Of a stretch of 64,000 bases of DNA, positions 36,133-61,013 are shown in pieces (position 1 is the stretch's first letter; each line of letters begins with the position of its first letter). Origin of the DNA: Nymphaea colorata (taxonomy: Eukaryota > Streptophyta > Magnoliopsida > Nymphaeales > Nymphaeaceae). A model generated the notes under the pieces. That model saw nothing but the letters and a program-made list of their open reading frames with translations. It was not told the DNA's origin and did not search any database. Location: positions 13,122,854 to 13,186,853 of the forward strand of contig NC_045147.1 of assembly GCF_008831285.2 (NCBI RefSeq), given 5' to 3'. Position numbers and translations under genes: made by a program.

Positions 36133-36268
36133 TGTTCTCTTCCTGTCAATTGCAGCGAAAGGCTTTGAGCCGTATGGCCTTTAAACCTTTTGATATACAG
36201 TTATTAATCTTCTTGCTTAGTCATACACTTCCATACCCCAAGGAGAAACCTCTCTTCCGGCAGAGAGG
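36133..36268. promoter_or_regulatory. 136-bp divergent promoter interval
   Basis: The start codons of two PPR genes on opposite strands are only 136 bases apart, so both core promoters and leaders must fit here or reach into the genes. AT-rich words (TTGATATACAG, TTATTAATC) occur, but no clear TATA box could be assigned to either direction. Confidence 0.55.
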
Positions 36269-37753
36269 ATGAATTTTGTCAAATGGCCCAGATATCTCAC
36301 TCCCGGCAATCTCACTCGTCTTCTCAAACGCCAAAAGAACCCGCTAACAGCTCTCCAAATCTTCAACGCGGCGAAAACACGATTCCCCAACTATAGGCAC
36401 AACGCCCCCATCTATGCCACCATGATCACTCTCCTCGGCAGCTGCGGTCATCTGAAGGAGATGGGCGACGTGATCGAGCAGATGAAGGACGACTTTTGCG
36501 TGTCCAAGGACTCCATGTTTGCGGATGTCTTCAGGATCTATGGCAAATTCGGAATGTCCAACAGAGCTCTGGAGCTCTTCCGCCGGCTGAGAGAATTCAA
36601 TTGCGTTCGGCGCGACAAATCATTTGCTACCCTCTTGGAGATGATGGTATCGGAAGGTGAATTGGAGATCGCCTGCCGTCTCTATCTCACTTCGTCGACG
36701 TTCGGGGTGGCGCCGAGCACTCGCTGTGTCAACGTGTTGATCGGGGCTCTGTGCGCTAGAAATCGTTCGGACCTAGCATTGCAAATGTTCAAGGAGATGC
36801 CTGAGCAATGCTGCTATCCGGACAGGGACACGTATTTGCTTCTCATGAAAGGATTATGCAGAGAAGGAAGACTGAACGACGCCATTCATTTGCTTTACTC
36901 CATGTTCCGGGGTCTGTCAACGAAAGGTTGTGGTGCTGATGTAGTCGTGTACAGGACGCTTCTAGAAACGCTTTGTGAAGAAGGGATGTATCATGAAGCG
37001 AATGACGTTCTGGGGAAGGTGCTAAAGAAGGGGCTGAAGGCGCCAAAGGGTCGCCGGAGTGGTGTGGATTTAACCGAGTGTGCCGGTCTTGGTGGGCTGC
37101 AAGAGGCCAAGGCGGCGATAAATAGTGTATTGGTAAAGAGAGGAGCTGCTAATGCAAGAGGTTACAGTGCCATGATTTGTGATCTTCTGCAAGTGGGGAG
37201 AGTTGTGGAGGCAGACCAATTATTTGTCGAAATGTCTGATAGAGGACTGAAGCCTGCGTTGCCTGTTTACAATGCAAAGATTGACGAGTTGTGCCGAGAG
37301 GGGAAGTTGGTGGAAGCAGTCTGTGTTCTAGACCAAATAGCAGGTGATGGGAGCCTCCCTACCGTGGAAACTTATAACATACTAATACGAGGGTTCTGTC
37401 ATGGAGAGAAATCGAAGAAGGCAATGTCCTTTCTGGAGAAGATGGTGAAGCAGCCTGGCTGTGACCCTGATGCAGAAAGCTATGGAATTTTGATCTTGGG
37501 GTTGTGTTCTGAAGGTTTGTTTAGCGAAGCAGGCGAGGTTTTGGAAAAAATGGTGAGAAGAGGATTCCGCCCAAGTAATGAAGCCTTTACTGGGCTGATC
37601 AGAGGACTTTGCACCGAGGGAAAGAGCTATGATGCTGTGTACTTCTTGGAGGAAATGATAAACCACGGTAAGACTCCTGATTCTGTTGTTTGGAACTCCC
37701 TAGTTACTGTAGTTTGCAGTAAGGAGGAGGAAGGGAATGGTTGTTATTTCTGA
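36269..37753 (+). CDS. P-class pentatricopeptide-repeat protein, EMB3101-like
   Basis: A single 494-residue frame contains tandem P-type PPR motifs over nearly all its length: VYNAKIDELCREGKLVEAV, TYNILIRGFCHGEKSKKAM, SYGILILGLCSEGLFSEA, AFTGLIRGLCTEGKSYDA and others. The N-terminal pattern (VKWPRYLTPGNLTRLLKRQK, NPLTALQIFNAAKTRFPNY), the CCYPDRDTYLLLMKGLCREG block and the YSMFRG words match Arabidopsis At1g05600 (EMB3101) well from memory. That gene is needed for embryo development, and the product is expected in mitochondria or plastids, binding organelle RNA. The basic N-terminus suits organelle import. Length is close to the family norm. The end (EEEGNGCYF) is shorter than I would expect, but no frameshift is apparent. 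Orthology is a recollection-based inference. Confidence 0.88.
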   Translation: MNFVKWPRYLTPGNLTRLLKRQKNPLTALQIFNAAKTRFPNYRHNAPIYATMITLLGSCGHLKEMGDVIEQMKDDFCVSKDSMFADVFRIYGKFGMSNRALELFRRLREFNCVRRDKSFATLLEMMVSEGELEIACRLYLTSSTFGVAPSTRCVNVLIGALCARNRSDLALQMFKEMPEQCCYPDRDTYLLLMKGLCREGRLNDAIHLLYSMFRGLSTKGCGADVVVYRTLLETLCEEGMYHEANDVLGKVLKKGLKAPKGRRSGVDLTECAGLGGLQEAKAAINSVLVKRGAANARGYSAMICDLLQVGRVVEADQLFVEMSDRGLKPALPVYNAKIDELCREGKLVEAVCVLDQIAGDGSLPTVETYNILIRGFCHGEKSKKAMSFLEKMVKQPGCDPDAESYGILILGLCSEGLFSEAGEVLEKMVRRGFRPSNEAFTGLIRGLCTEGKSYDAVYFLEEMINHGKTPDSVVWNSLVTVVCSKEEEGNGCYF

Positions 37754-38000
37754 TTGTCAAGGATAAAACCACCTCTAACTGAGAAATCTCTTTTGTGGTC
37801 ATACAAGATAGACCATGGCCTTGTTTCAAGTAGAGAGTTCAAGAACGAGTCGAGAATCTCAAACTCCATTGCTATAAGTTTGGCTTGAGCTCGACTTGCA
37901 TGCTTAAACAAGTCCAGTTGGAGCAAGTGGCCCTCATGTACTGATGAGCCAAGTGGACTGCAGCTTCCTTCAATCTCAGTTAAGCAGCTTCTCAAGCAGT

Positions 38001-38064
<64 letters not shown>

Positions 38065-39694
38065 GTATATATATATATGTATATATATGAGACTTTGATC
38101 ATAACGTCTAAACATAGTGTTGATTATGGTAGTCGCCCATCATGGTTAACATTTTTTCTTGCAGTTTTGGTGGCACAGGAAATTACACTCAGTCTGGAAA
38201 TTTTACTTCGATCTATTTTTGAAGGATTCGATCTATTTTTGAAGGAGCGGAAGGAGTATTTTATCCTACCACTCCACTGGGCTATAAAAGATGATTCTTT
38301 TATCTATTTTTTGCATTAAACTTCGAGCCTAGGAGTCCTAGGGAAGGCCTAATATGATTTGCTCAATCTGAAGTTGTGTGTGGGAGATGCGAGGTAAATT
38401 TGAACATGGGGCAGATGTCCCTTAAATCAGCCACATATCTGCCAATATTAGGAAACCCTTAAATTGGCCCCTGAATCATTGCGGTGCAGAGCCGACACAT
38501 ACTGGTATTGACAAACATTGGCATGAACAGTAGAAGTTTGCTTATTCGCAGCTTGCTTTTTAAGAAAAAATACCATTAGTGTTGACCCTGATCATTGATA
38601 TCAGGTAAATTCTGGAAAGGAAAAGTGATTTCCTTGCTCTTGTTGCTATTGTAGTAAACTGCAAAAGTAGATACCCATATGGCATGTTTTGTAATTGACT
38701 AGAGCTATTATTCAGTTCTGGGAAACAAGATAGCTTGACTTCATGGAAAAGAATTAATCGTCACTTTTCAGCCTAAGCTTGTCTCCCCAACATAAAGTTA
38801 CAAGCACTTGGTTTGCTTTAGAATGAAGACAAAGAACCAAAAAGAGGCCATGATCATGAGCCATAGACTTACAGTTGAATGAATATCCGTAACAAATAAG
38901 CTATAAGCTCAAAAAGTCGCTAATACGAATCTAATCTCCCAGAATTGTGGACGCCACTGTCAAGCAGATTCAGTTAACAGATTAAAGAGAGTGGATGCAA
39001 ACGGATCAGAATCGGGTTGGATCTAAAGGTAGTAGCATACCCAATTCAATTGCCCTTTGTATAGTTGGATCAGTCTGAGGTTCAAAGTTGGTATAACTCG
39101 TTTGAGTTGAACCCAAGTTCTACAATTAATCACGTTGATATCTTGCTTGTATTCGAACCTGGATCTGGATTCAGATTCACTTACAGAAGCCTTATTTCTT
39201 TATCATATTGAACATTATTTTCAATACTGGAACTGAATAATTGGGTCCGAACACAGGCTTGATAGTTAATAAAGCCAGACAACCCTACTAGCGGTGCCAG
39301 GCCACATGCTTGTCGATGGTTGTAGATATCCAACTGCTGGTTCAAATGCGATCCATTTAATTTGATATAACAAAGTAGGTCTGTATCTAAATGCAAATCC
39401 AATTCCAAGTCTAAAGTTTAGATTAAATCCAATTAGGTAGGATTCGGTAAAGGCTGGATCATACCGGCATCGGAGTCCTTTTACGACCCGAATTCCGGTT
39501 CAAGGAAGGAAAGAGGAATCGGCTACGGCTTACCTTTTGACGATAGATCCCTCCTCGCTTCGTTTACGGGTCTCGCCATCATCGGGCGCACGTCAGCCGT
39601 TGGATCGGACCTTCTTCCCCTCCCCGTCGATCGAACAGAAGTAGGAAGAAAGAGGCTGTCTGCCTTCTCTCTTCCCCTACACCGTCTTCTGCTC
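37754..39694. other. Intergenic DNA between PPR and UBP genes
   Basis: It contains a long AT microsatellite (38002-38089), a small tandem doubling of TTCGATCTATTTTTGAAGGA at about 38207-38246, and degenerate GATCC-rich repeat wording at 39000-39440. No gene was recognised. The last 200 bases are the GC- and CT-richer promoter region of the UBP gene. Confidence 0.5.
38002..38089. repeat. AT microsatellite
   Basis: About 88 bases of AT dinucleotides with a few TG interruptions. Tyr-Ile-rich frames read through it are artefacts. Confidence 0.95.
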
Positions 39695-39704
39695 CATATA
39701 AAAG
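39695..39704 (+). promoter_or_regulatory. Candidate TATA box of the UBP gene
   Basis: CATATAAAAG lies in CT-rich sequence about 370 bases before the first in-frame ATG of the UBP gene. Transcription would be expected to start near 39725-39735, giving a ~340-base leader. Confidence 0.5.
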
Positions 39705-40068
39705 CTCTTGCCTTGCGCTTTTTTTCGTCCTTTTCCGTGTCTTTCCCGGCAATATAGGCTCCCTCCTCTCCTCCTCTCTCAGATAGTACGTTGTCGGTCA
39801 ATCGCTGTCCGCTGCCTCGGCTCCGGTGCATCGGATCAAGGATTCTGCAAATATCGATCGTGTTTTGGTTTCGATCTCGACAACCGCTCGTCTTTTGGGG
39901 GAATGTTTGTCATCCTTGAGGTCCTTGGACTCGTTTCCTGAGTCATGCATAGTGCGGAGTAGGGGATTTCGTCGCCGATTCTTTATTTATGCTTTTCTGT
40001 TGTTCGCTTCGGAGGTTTTCTGGAGTGATTATTGGAGAGGCGAAGGGGAAGGGGGTTCGTGATCCAGT

Positions 40069-52653
<12,585 letters not shown>

Positions 52654-55412
52654 GGTCTTGCTTAAAGCACATTTGAGTAAAATAGTGCTGCTCTTGTCTT
52701 GCATATCGGGAGATGGACAGCCCTCTGTAACATTGATTGCTCCTGTGGTTAACGCGGCTTTCCTGCAGGCAAAGATTATGAGCCTTCCTCGCCCAGAAAT
52801 ATTGGAACTAAAGTAATACAAGGAAATGGAAGGTTTGGACGCAAGGGGATGCCTTGGCACCGGGAGAGGGGCCTCGTCTATAATTTTGAGTCTTGATGAG
52901 GCTAAGTTACTGCTTGCGGTTGAATAGGAGTAGTAGTATCATAATGTTGGGTATCATTATTTGGACGTTTCTTTTCCTGTAGGAGAATTGGGGAAATTAG
53001 GCAATTTGTTTGACATTATCATATGGGTAATTCTTTTTGGGGCCTTTGATTTAATGAGGTGGACATATACCCGGCTCTTGCAGTCGCGTTATTCATCATG
53101 CGGGTTTTAAGAAAGAAATAAAGGTCTTCGTTTTAACGTTCGTTTGTGATAATGCTGATCTTACGGCTAGAAGCCTGGAACATTTCTATGAAACTGCTGC
53201 TAGAAAGGATCTTAATTAACTGAAGGTTCATTGTTCGGCTTGTGAAATGGCTGTCCACGTTCTACTCTGTGTTTAATGCTGTACAGACAATTTCTCTTTC
53301 TCTCTCTATCTCTTTCTTTCTCTCTCTGGTTGTTGTCCATGTTCGAGCATTGTGTTGACTACAGTTGGTTCTTGTCCCGAGCGACCGAGTTTGACCAGTA
53401 TTTGTTCAGCTCCGTAAGCTCATTATCATGTGAGCTTTCTATTATGCACACTAGGGGGCAGACACCATTTTCACACGGAAGAATTACTAGAGAAAAAGAA
53501 CGAACAGGCTATTGCCATCCATGTTTTTCCTAAACCACCACACGTAAATGGTAACTCCATCAAGGCATGGGAACCGTCAGTGCTTGAGCTTCCAAATCCT
53601 GCCATCCTTCACAGCTCACCTACAGTTCAGACTTCGCCACTTCTTAAAGCTGCTCCATCCTTAAAGCCAGGTTAGTTTCTTAGTTAAAAGTGTATTCTCA
53701 AAACAAAGGCAGGAAAAGTGCACTCATTCTCACGAGAGCCAACAAGCCCAGTCTGAACTCCCATGAACGGTTCCGCTGGTTTACCAGCCATGCAGTTTGA
53801 AAGAGATCGAGACATCCAGCCGTTTACATATCTGTGCGCCCAATTATTACGTAACATTGAGGTGTCTCGAGTTATGGGTAAACTGTAGCAGCAGATGGAG
53901 GACCATTATCTTGAAAAGGCATGTCTCGCCAATCCCGAAGGGTTAAGTTGATGTACGGTTGCATTTTGGATCCTTCTGCAGCTCTGACTACAGCATGTAG
54001 CTGGCCACGTGAACTTTTTCCCCCACTTACAATTTATAGTACCACTGACTACGACGACAACAGGATAGAGAGAAAGTGGTGGGTGGCTAGTTACTCGTCC
54101 AATCAGTGAATTCAGTGTCTGGTACTCCCCAGTAACCAGCCCATTGGAGCATGTAGTGGAAGTTGGCTGTTCACGGAATCAAGTATTTACTGGAACAGTT
54201 CCTGTACCAGTGGTGGTGAAAAAGTAGGGAGAGAGAGAGAGAATGAGAGAGACTTGGTATCGCGAAGATGGCAATGACGTATTGGACACTAATGGCCGTC
54301 TTATGTCCCGTCTTGTCTCTATGGTACTAAAAGGAGAATCAAGGAGACAGGAGGGAGAGGCTGGTTGTCGCAACATACATTCATTTATTAGTTGGAGTTA
54401 GATTTATTTGGAGAAGTATGCGTGGGGAATGACAAGGTGGGTGATCAATGATGTGCTAGTTTTGTCTATGCTGCAGCGTCTTGTCTGCCATTCTATTGGG
54501 CTGAGGCACTTAAAAAGCAGGCCTCACGTTGCTCACCAGTTGGCGTTTCATCAGAAAGAAAGAGACAAATTGCTCAGAATTGGATTTCTTGCAGCTTTCG
54601 TAATCTTCCCACAGTAATAAATAATGGAGAACGAAAAGAAAAAGAACCAGAAAATATAATCATCAAAGCTGCAAAGGGACCTTCTTGAGTCCTGAGGCTA
54701 AAAAGGGGAGGTAAATCTAGGTCCCCTTTTGGGAAAGATAAAATCCAAGGCGCTGCTTCTCTCGTGCTCCCTGCAAAATCGACCATAAAAAGCATGGATT
54801 CAGATATGCTGGGCAGGAAGCAGCTCAAGCAAAGCGACCAGTGGCACCGATTCTGCAACTTCGTGGAAGTTTTCAAGCAGTCATCAGCATGAAATGAAAA
54901 GATTTCAGATTTTTTTTTACGTTCGACATATATTCCAGGCTTCTTAGGTACTTCAACTTGAGACCAAAAGTTGGTAACTTCTTTTATCTATAAATAATGG
55001 CAGATTTCCGAATGAACTTTGTTATATGAAAAGGAAGATAAAATCAAATTTTATCTCTCATGGTTCAGTGAAAGGAAGAAAAGAAAAAAGAATACTTACC
55101 CCCATTTGCTTGCCTTCTTCTATCTTGAGGAAAAATAATAAGTGCAGATGACGCCCAAGCCAACCAATCCTTGTGTGAGAAAGCCCCTCCACACGGAACG
55201 CAGTCCCTACAATATAAAACAAACAAATAATTTTTACAACAATATGTCTCGGGGTTTCCTGAATCGGAAGACTACAGGGCAAGCCATAGCAATGTCTCTG
55301 CATCTTCTTTACTTTTTCCGTTTAATTATTTTCTTGTTTGCTTGATAAAAAGTACTTCTGCACATTGGTTTAAAATTTTCTCCGTTTTGCAGATGAGAAT
55401 TTAGAAAATGGA
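52654..55412. other. Intergenic DNA between UBP and GH17 genes
   Basis: The UBP 3'-UTR occupies the first few hundred bases. CT/GA-rich runs occur at 53292-53330 and 54228-54250. A plus-strand frame at 53430-53675 contains a proline-rich stretch but matches no family I know and has no exon context. The GH17 3'-UTR must lie just before 55413. No further gene is supported. Confidence 0.45.
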
Positions 55413-56754
55413 TCAACATTCAGTTCTAACGAGAGTTTTTGGGTGGCGGAGAAATGTGGGAATCTTTACCGTAGCGGAGGAGAAGGAACTGAAGGTCGAC
55501 GACGACGACGGGTCGTTCGGATTGTCGAATGAATCTGATGATGAGGATGAAGACTGGCCGCCCGTGGACGCCGGACCTAGCCTTGCGCAATCCAGCCCGA
55601 CGTCATATGCCGGCGTCCCGTCCGGCTTGAAGAGGCCGTAGTTCCTCTCCGACGTCGGCCCGGGCTTGAGATTCTCGTTGAACAGAGCGAACACGTAAAC
55701 TTCCAGCGCACAGTCGGGCCTCTTGGGAGTACCCTTCTGCTCGGCTACGATCTTCATCAGGTTCCCATTGTACGTCTGGGCGTTTTCCAGAGTAGCTCCG
55801 GTCTCCTGCGGGTCCCCTTTCGACGGCCATCCCGTCTCCGACACCTTCACGATCAGTTTACCGTGGCCCGCGGCCTCCAGCGCAGCGTAAACCGCGTCGA
55901 TTTGGGCGAAAAGCATGTTGTCGTAGTGAAGCCCGTTGCCCGGATCGACGACGCCGGCGTTTGGCCGGAAAAGGACATAATCGAGAGAGATGTGCTTCGG
56001 CTCGCTCATGTACGCGAAGAACGGGTAGGCGTTGATGAGGAAGGGCGATCTGGTTCGCTCGTGGAACTCAAGCAGCAAGCGAACCGGTCCCGCGAGATCT
56101 CGCCGGAAACGGCCACTCGACGGCGGATAGGACGTTTCCAGGACCGCGAGCGAGTTCGCGGTCGTCACCTCCACCTTATCGCTCAGCCCTAGAGTTCTCA
56201 GAGCGGCGTAGACGTTCTGCATCGCCGGAATGAGGCATCCGACCAACGTCGTGTCGTTTCCGGTGAGCACTTCGTTCCCGACGGTGATGTAACCGATCCG
56301 AGTGTCTGGCACGTACTGCTTGACATTAGACTTGACCCAGGCGAGAGCCTGCGACGGATCCGCCATCTGTCTGACGCACTCGTTCGGAATCGCGACGACA
56401 AACTCGATGTCGGTGCCGCGAAAGGCGCGGAGAACCTTCGGATCGGCGTCATAGAGCTTCACCTTGGTAATGTTGGCGGACTGAAGGAGTCCCACCACGC
56501 GGTCCGGCGACGGAAGGTTGTTGGCCACTTGCCCATAGTTAACGCCCACCAACGGAGACGCACTCGCCGGGGGAAAGAAACGTACACCTGCATTCACCGA
56601 AATTCCGAAAGAAAAACCAGCTCAAACCATTGGAAACTCACCTACGGAGACTCCGCGCCGGAATTTCTCCTTAAAATCAAAAGACCGCCGGAATGAACGC
56701 ACCTGAGAGGAGGAGAAGGGCGAGGAGAGGCCAGCATTGGGTACGTATCGCCAT
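55413..56754 (-). CDS. GH17 glucan endo-1,3-beta-glucosidase
   Basis: Two minus-strand exons, 56754-56703 (signal-peptide exon) and 56587-55413, are separated by a 115-bp GT-AG intron and give 408 residues. The N-terminus (MAIRTQCWPLLALLLL) is a secretory signal. The GH17 barrel follows, opening with the VGVNYGQVANNLPSP hallmark. The proton donor lies in YITVGNEVL (Glu123) and the nucleophile in KVSETGWPS (Glu268). FALFNENLKPGPTSERNYGL marks the domain end. Such enzymes cut callose (beta-1,3-glucan) in the wall, in cell-plate or plasmodesmal turnover and in defence. The last ~55 residues are Ser-rich without a CBM43/X8 module and without a clear hydrophobic GPI-anchor end, so the enzyme is probably secreted. 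The signal exon was placed by phase (split Gly codon) and splice consensus. Confidence 0.92.
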
Positions 56755-58960
56755 TTTTCTCCTTTTTCTTGCGTTTTTTTGCTTTCACTTTTATTCCTAG
56801 AAGATTGTGCAGAAGAGGAGTGGAGAGCAAGAGGAAAAGGACTGTGAGGTCGCCCTCTCACTGGTGAAAAAGCGGGCTCCAAAGGCGGAGAGGGGAAAAG
56901 CCTCAGTCGACCGTTACTTTACGGGGGTGTTCCTGTATAAAGACCCATGTTTGTCACAGAAACAACATGTAAATTGGTGTTTCATTGATGGCATTTGAGT
57001 ATAAGCTTAAGGACTAAATAGTCTTTTCATTCACTTTCAAGCCTCGGGGTAAGTTGCCAGTACACCTTCCGAGAATCCAAGAAGTTTCTTCGGCTGCGGC
57101 GGTGAATTTTTCGAGCCAAATGACTGTAATACCCTTACCTACATCGAGACCCCGGATCCGTGGCGCATCCGGTTCTCGTGAAGTTCCCCTCTCATGTTTC
57201 CCACGAAATGGCAGTTCGGGTCTCGGTTTTCTCCATCCAAACCGAATCCCGTCATGGGGCAGTTTTGTCATTTAGTCAGTTGAGACCTCCCCACTCCAAC
57301 AGGGAGAACTACAGAACTTCGGTGTGATTTCTCTTCGCAAATCCCGCTTTCGCGTGATGTAATGAGAACCGTAGATCGGAGAGATGGACGGTCCCTGTCT
57401 TGCAGACCGTGAAGTGGATGGTAGCGACCACGACAGCTAGCCGGTGACCTCCGTCGTCTTCTCCAGCCGGCTCTTTTCACCGCTTCTCTATTTAAAACCG
57501 AACCTGAAATTATTCGCCGCCAATACGAATGTAGGGGTCCGATTGATATTCAAATCAGATCTAACTGGATTCAAACTCATACTTAGGTTTAAATTTTTTA
57601 TATTTAAACAAAATTTAGACCCAATTAACATAAAGTTCGGTCCCTTCAGTGTCATACCCTTATACTTTTAAGATTAGGACTTGTTTCGGGGTTTCAGCGG
57701 ACCTCATCTTGTGACATATGATGTCATAAGAGCGAGAAAAGCTACCCAAGTGAACACCCAACCCTTACCCTATGTCTTGCCACGCCTATGACCCACCCAC
57801 CTCATACGGCCTAAGAATATAGCATCCAGCTGAATCAAACCAAGATTTGACCATACTATGCCCCTCGATGGGAAATACCTATGTTGTGAATGTACATACC
57901 TAACTTCTTATAAAAAAAAAAAAGCCTTAGGCTCAATTTTTTTTCAAAAAAAAAGTACAAATATGCCCTCGCCTTTTCTGTCCCTTTGTGTGTAATACAT
58001 CATATGGAAGGGGGCATTTTCAAAAACCCGACCCTTCTCCTTGTTAGCCCCTAAAAAATTTGGCATGCTTTTCAGATTTTTACTAGTTTCTATTTAACCT
58101 GTTATAGAATTGGTCGTTATTAGAATTTAACCATAAAGGGTCCGATTGGCACCAAGGTTTTGTTATTTTTAATTAAGTATTTCGACCTGACCTGACCAAA
58201 CCTGACCTGAACGTCAAAACTATTGCGTGTTTAGCTAAAATTACCACAAGAGGGTCAGGTTGGTTTGACTATTTTTATTATAAAACCGCTGCCGTGGAAG
58301 GTCAGGCCAGCCCAGAGAAGATCTTTGCTAATTCCTAACAGAAAATACTCATGCGTGCCCCTAATTTACCGTCGCCGTATATTTTTATTACTCTTGATAT
58401 TTTCCCTTTTCTTCTCCTCACCAAAAAGAAACAAAAAAAAAAAATCAGCACTACTTGCCAACTATAAAATTTTAAAACATTGGGATTTCCCGACCGGTTC
58501 GATCGGCCACTTCCGTCACATTATTAAGATTCCTTTTGGATAAACAAAGAGAGCTTTTCGTTTAAGAACCCATGTTTTCACCATAATTCGAGAAAGCGAG
58601 CCTCGTTTTTCTTATTTTTCTGGTACAGGTCTCGCCTCTACTGCAACAGCTACACAAAAAGCCCTGAAGCGTTATATCTTAGAGCTTCTCAAGCTTTGCA
58701 TTTGTGTATATTGTCCATTAAAGTTAAAGAGTATTTCTCTCACCTCTATAAACGAGAAATGTGTATTTGTCTCATTTCATTGGTATCCAGTATGTTTTTT
58801 AGTTTAATAATAGGTCAGTGAGTTGACTCGAATACTTGACTGGGATAAATCATAATTTTTAATTTTTAATAGTGCTTTTTTACTACAAATAGATGAAAAA
58901 GGGATTGTCTTTCATGTTTGATTTTTTTTTAGCTAAAACTGAATAACATGTAATATGAGT
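56755..58960. other. GH17 promoter side and intergenic DNA
   Basis: The first 300 bases are the upstream region of the minus-strand GH17 gene. A GC-richer stretch at 57020-57500 ends with a plus-strand CTATTTAAAA (57488-57497) that looks TATA-like, but no gene follows it. Beyond 57530 there is AT-rich repeat-like DNA with A-runs (57908, 57945, 58434). No coding sequence was recognised. Confidence 0.4.
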
Positions 58961-58961
58961 A

Positions 58962-58964
<3 letters not shown>

Positions 58965-59000
<36 letters not shown>
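58965..59000. repeat. AT microsatellite
   Basis: About 36 bases of uninterrupted AT dinucleotides. Confidence 0.9.
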
Positions 59001-59003
<3 letters not shown>

Positions 59004-59639
59004 TAGTAAAGCTAATGGATCGATGTTTGACACGACAACGAGTTGGAGAAAAAGACAACCTAAGTGTACACTTATTGTTGAGTGAACGCAAATACAGGTT
59101 AAATATATATGACAAAAACCACTTTAAAATCACCACATATTAATGTACATATTTCACAATTTATAAAATAACAAACTTCAAATTTCACAAGACAAACAAA
59201 AAAACTATAATTATTTGACGATACCAACTGACTCAAGCAGTTCAGTAAAAGACTGATATGAGCTTAATAAGAAAATTAGGCACATGGAACGGCTCTCCTG
59301 AATTATGGCCAAATTTCCTGCACTAAGAATGTTAGTCGTTTTGGATTGTATGTTCTCAACTCATAACACAAGACATTCCTGCTATATTTACAAGTGTGTT
59401 GATTGCGTCCTTAATTATATTCACATCGATACCTAGTGCGGCAAGATTTTGTGCCTAGTAATTGTTAATTCAGTCCCATGTTCATTGATCAGGATGATAA
59501 GAAAAATCTCAACCAAATAATTGACATGATGTTTATTCGTTTTAAGATCTTGAATCTAGAATCCCAATTGTACCTAACTAATTGTTAGGATATAGTATCA
59601 TCTCCAAATCCAAACAATTTTTATTTGCATTGTTTTTTA

Positions 59640-59755
59640 TTGAAGCAGATTCATGAAACACCATCACACAGCGTTTCATAAATCTATTTTAATTTTCAAG
59701 GTAAATTTATTGATATAGTAACAAGTTGTTACCGTTACCAAACCACCCCTTAGTT
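59640..59755. mobile_element. MITE-like fragment
   Basis: It contains GCAGATTCATGAAACA and CATAAATCTATTTTAAT and ends in GTTACCGTTACCAAACCACC followed by CCTTAG. The right end is the reverse complement of a GGTGGTTTGGTAACGG-type terminus, which matches the left end of the 60604 element. The left boundary is not found. Confidence 0.4.
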
Positions 59756-60001
59756 TACCAAGGAGTCCTGCCACCATATGTAACAACCTGACCCATTCAT
59801 GGACTTGGGCCTCTGGTTCAGTCGATTTCAATCTGTCCCCTAACAGTTTAGGTTTCAACTTCAAAAACGCTAGAAACAAAGGCAACGATCTATTCAACAA
59901 CACTCATTATAAGTTATTGAAGATTTTTTATAATCTTCATTATGAACTAAATTTTTAAGGTTATACCACATATCAATTTTCTTATTTAAAATTATTTTAA
60001 A

Positions 60002-60002
<1 letters not shown>

Positions 60003-60053
<51 letters not shown>

Positions 60054-60070
60054 CCGACTCGCCGAGTCGG
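60003..60070. repeat. AT microsatellite ending in a GC-rich palindrome
   Basis: About 49 bases of AT dinucleotides are followed at 60054-60070 by CCGACTCGCCGAGTCGG, a perfect 8-base inverted repeat around one base. Confidence 0.85.
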
Positions 60071-60603
60071 CTGAGTTAAACTTTGGGTTAAATCTTGAGC
60101 CCTCTCCTTTCGCTCCGCTAAAGGACAACCAAACGGCTTGCGTCTGAGTCTGTTTTAGGTGGGCATGGCAGTGTGGCGGCACTAAAGTTAACCAAGATGG
60201 GCCCCATGCTTTTTATGAACCCAGGGGCCCACAGGTGACCCTGCAGCAGTGGAGCCCACCGAGGCCCAGGCTAATAAAGCAAAGGAAAGAGAACATCGGT
60301 CTCGTCGGGTCTGACAAATTCATGGAAGTTTTGTTTATGAGTCATTTATGAATAATGAATCGGCGACATAAAAGAACCGACAAACTGATATCGTGGCCAA
60401 CCTGAACCCAGCCGGCGAGCTCCCACTGGTTCGTTAGAAAATAATATACGTGAAGATCCGTGGGATTTTAAAACCATGGATATGTAATCCCAAACAACTG
60501 TATCCTTCAGCGCTAGAATATTCTTGACGCAAATTTGAATTCAGCATCAGATCTCACATTCAGGGCTATTGAACATAGTGTTTGAGCGAGGGAAACACTT
60601 ATG

Positions 60604-60800
60604 AAGGTGTTTGGTAACGGGAATATTGCATTCTTTTTTAAAACGTAGTGTTCAATGAAGGGATCATTTGCCAATGAGAACAATATGTTATGTTTTACGA
60701 TTTCATCTTAAACTAAACTAAAGCAGATTCATGAAATACTTGTTATGATATTTATATGAAGCAATAACAAAATTGTTATTGTCGTCAAACTCATTCGAAT
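60604..60800. mobile_element. MITE-like element
   Basis: It begins AAGGTGTTTGGTAACGGG, includes AAGCAGATTCATGAAATAC and ends near GTTATTGTCGTCAAACTC. The wording is shared with 59640-59755 and 10900-11070. A target duplication was not confirmed. Confidence 0.4.
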
Positions 60801-60936
60801 GTATCCACATTAATGAGCTGGTCTATGTGGTCATCTACCCGCACATGTCAAGCCGGCAGTCAGTGGCATAGCCACATTGCTCACACTAGTTCCTTAAAAA
60901 AAATTTATTTTTAAAAGAAAAACTTAAGTATTTATC

Positions 60937-60939
<3 letters not shown>

Positions 60940-61012
<73 letters not shown>
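60940..61012. repeat. AT microsatellite
   Basis: About 70 bases of uninterrupted TA dinucleotides. Confidence 0.95.

Positions 61013-61013
<1 letters not shown>

Noticed and set aside
37744-38115. Tyr/Ile-rich frame through the AT microsatellite
   Set aside because: Pure reading of a dinucleotide repeat; not a protein.
53430-53675. 81-codon plus-strand frame with proline-rich content
   Set aside because: No recognisable domain, no exon partners and no clear promoter; kept only as intergenic.
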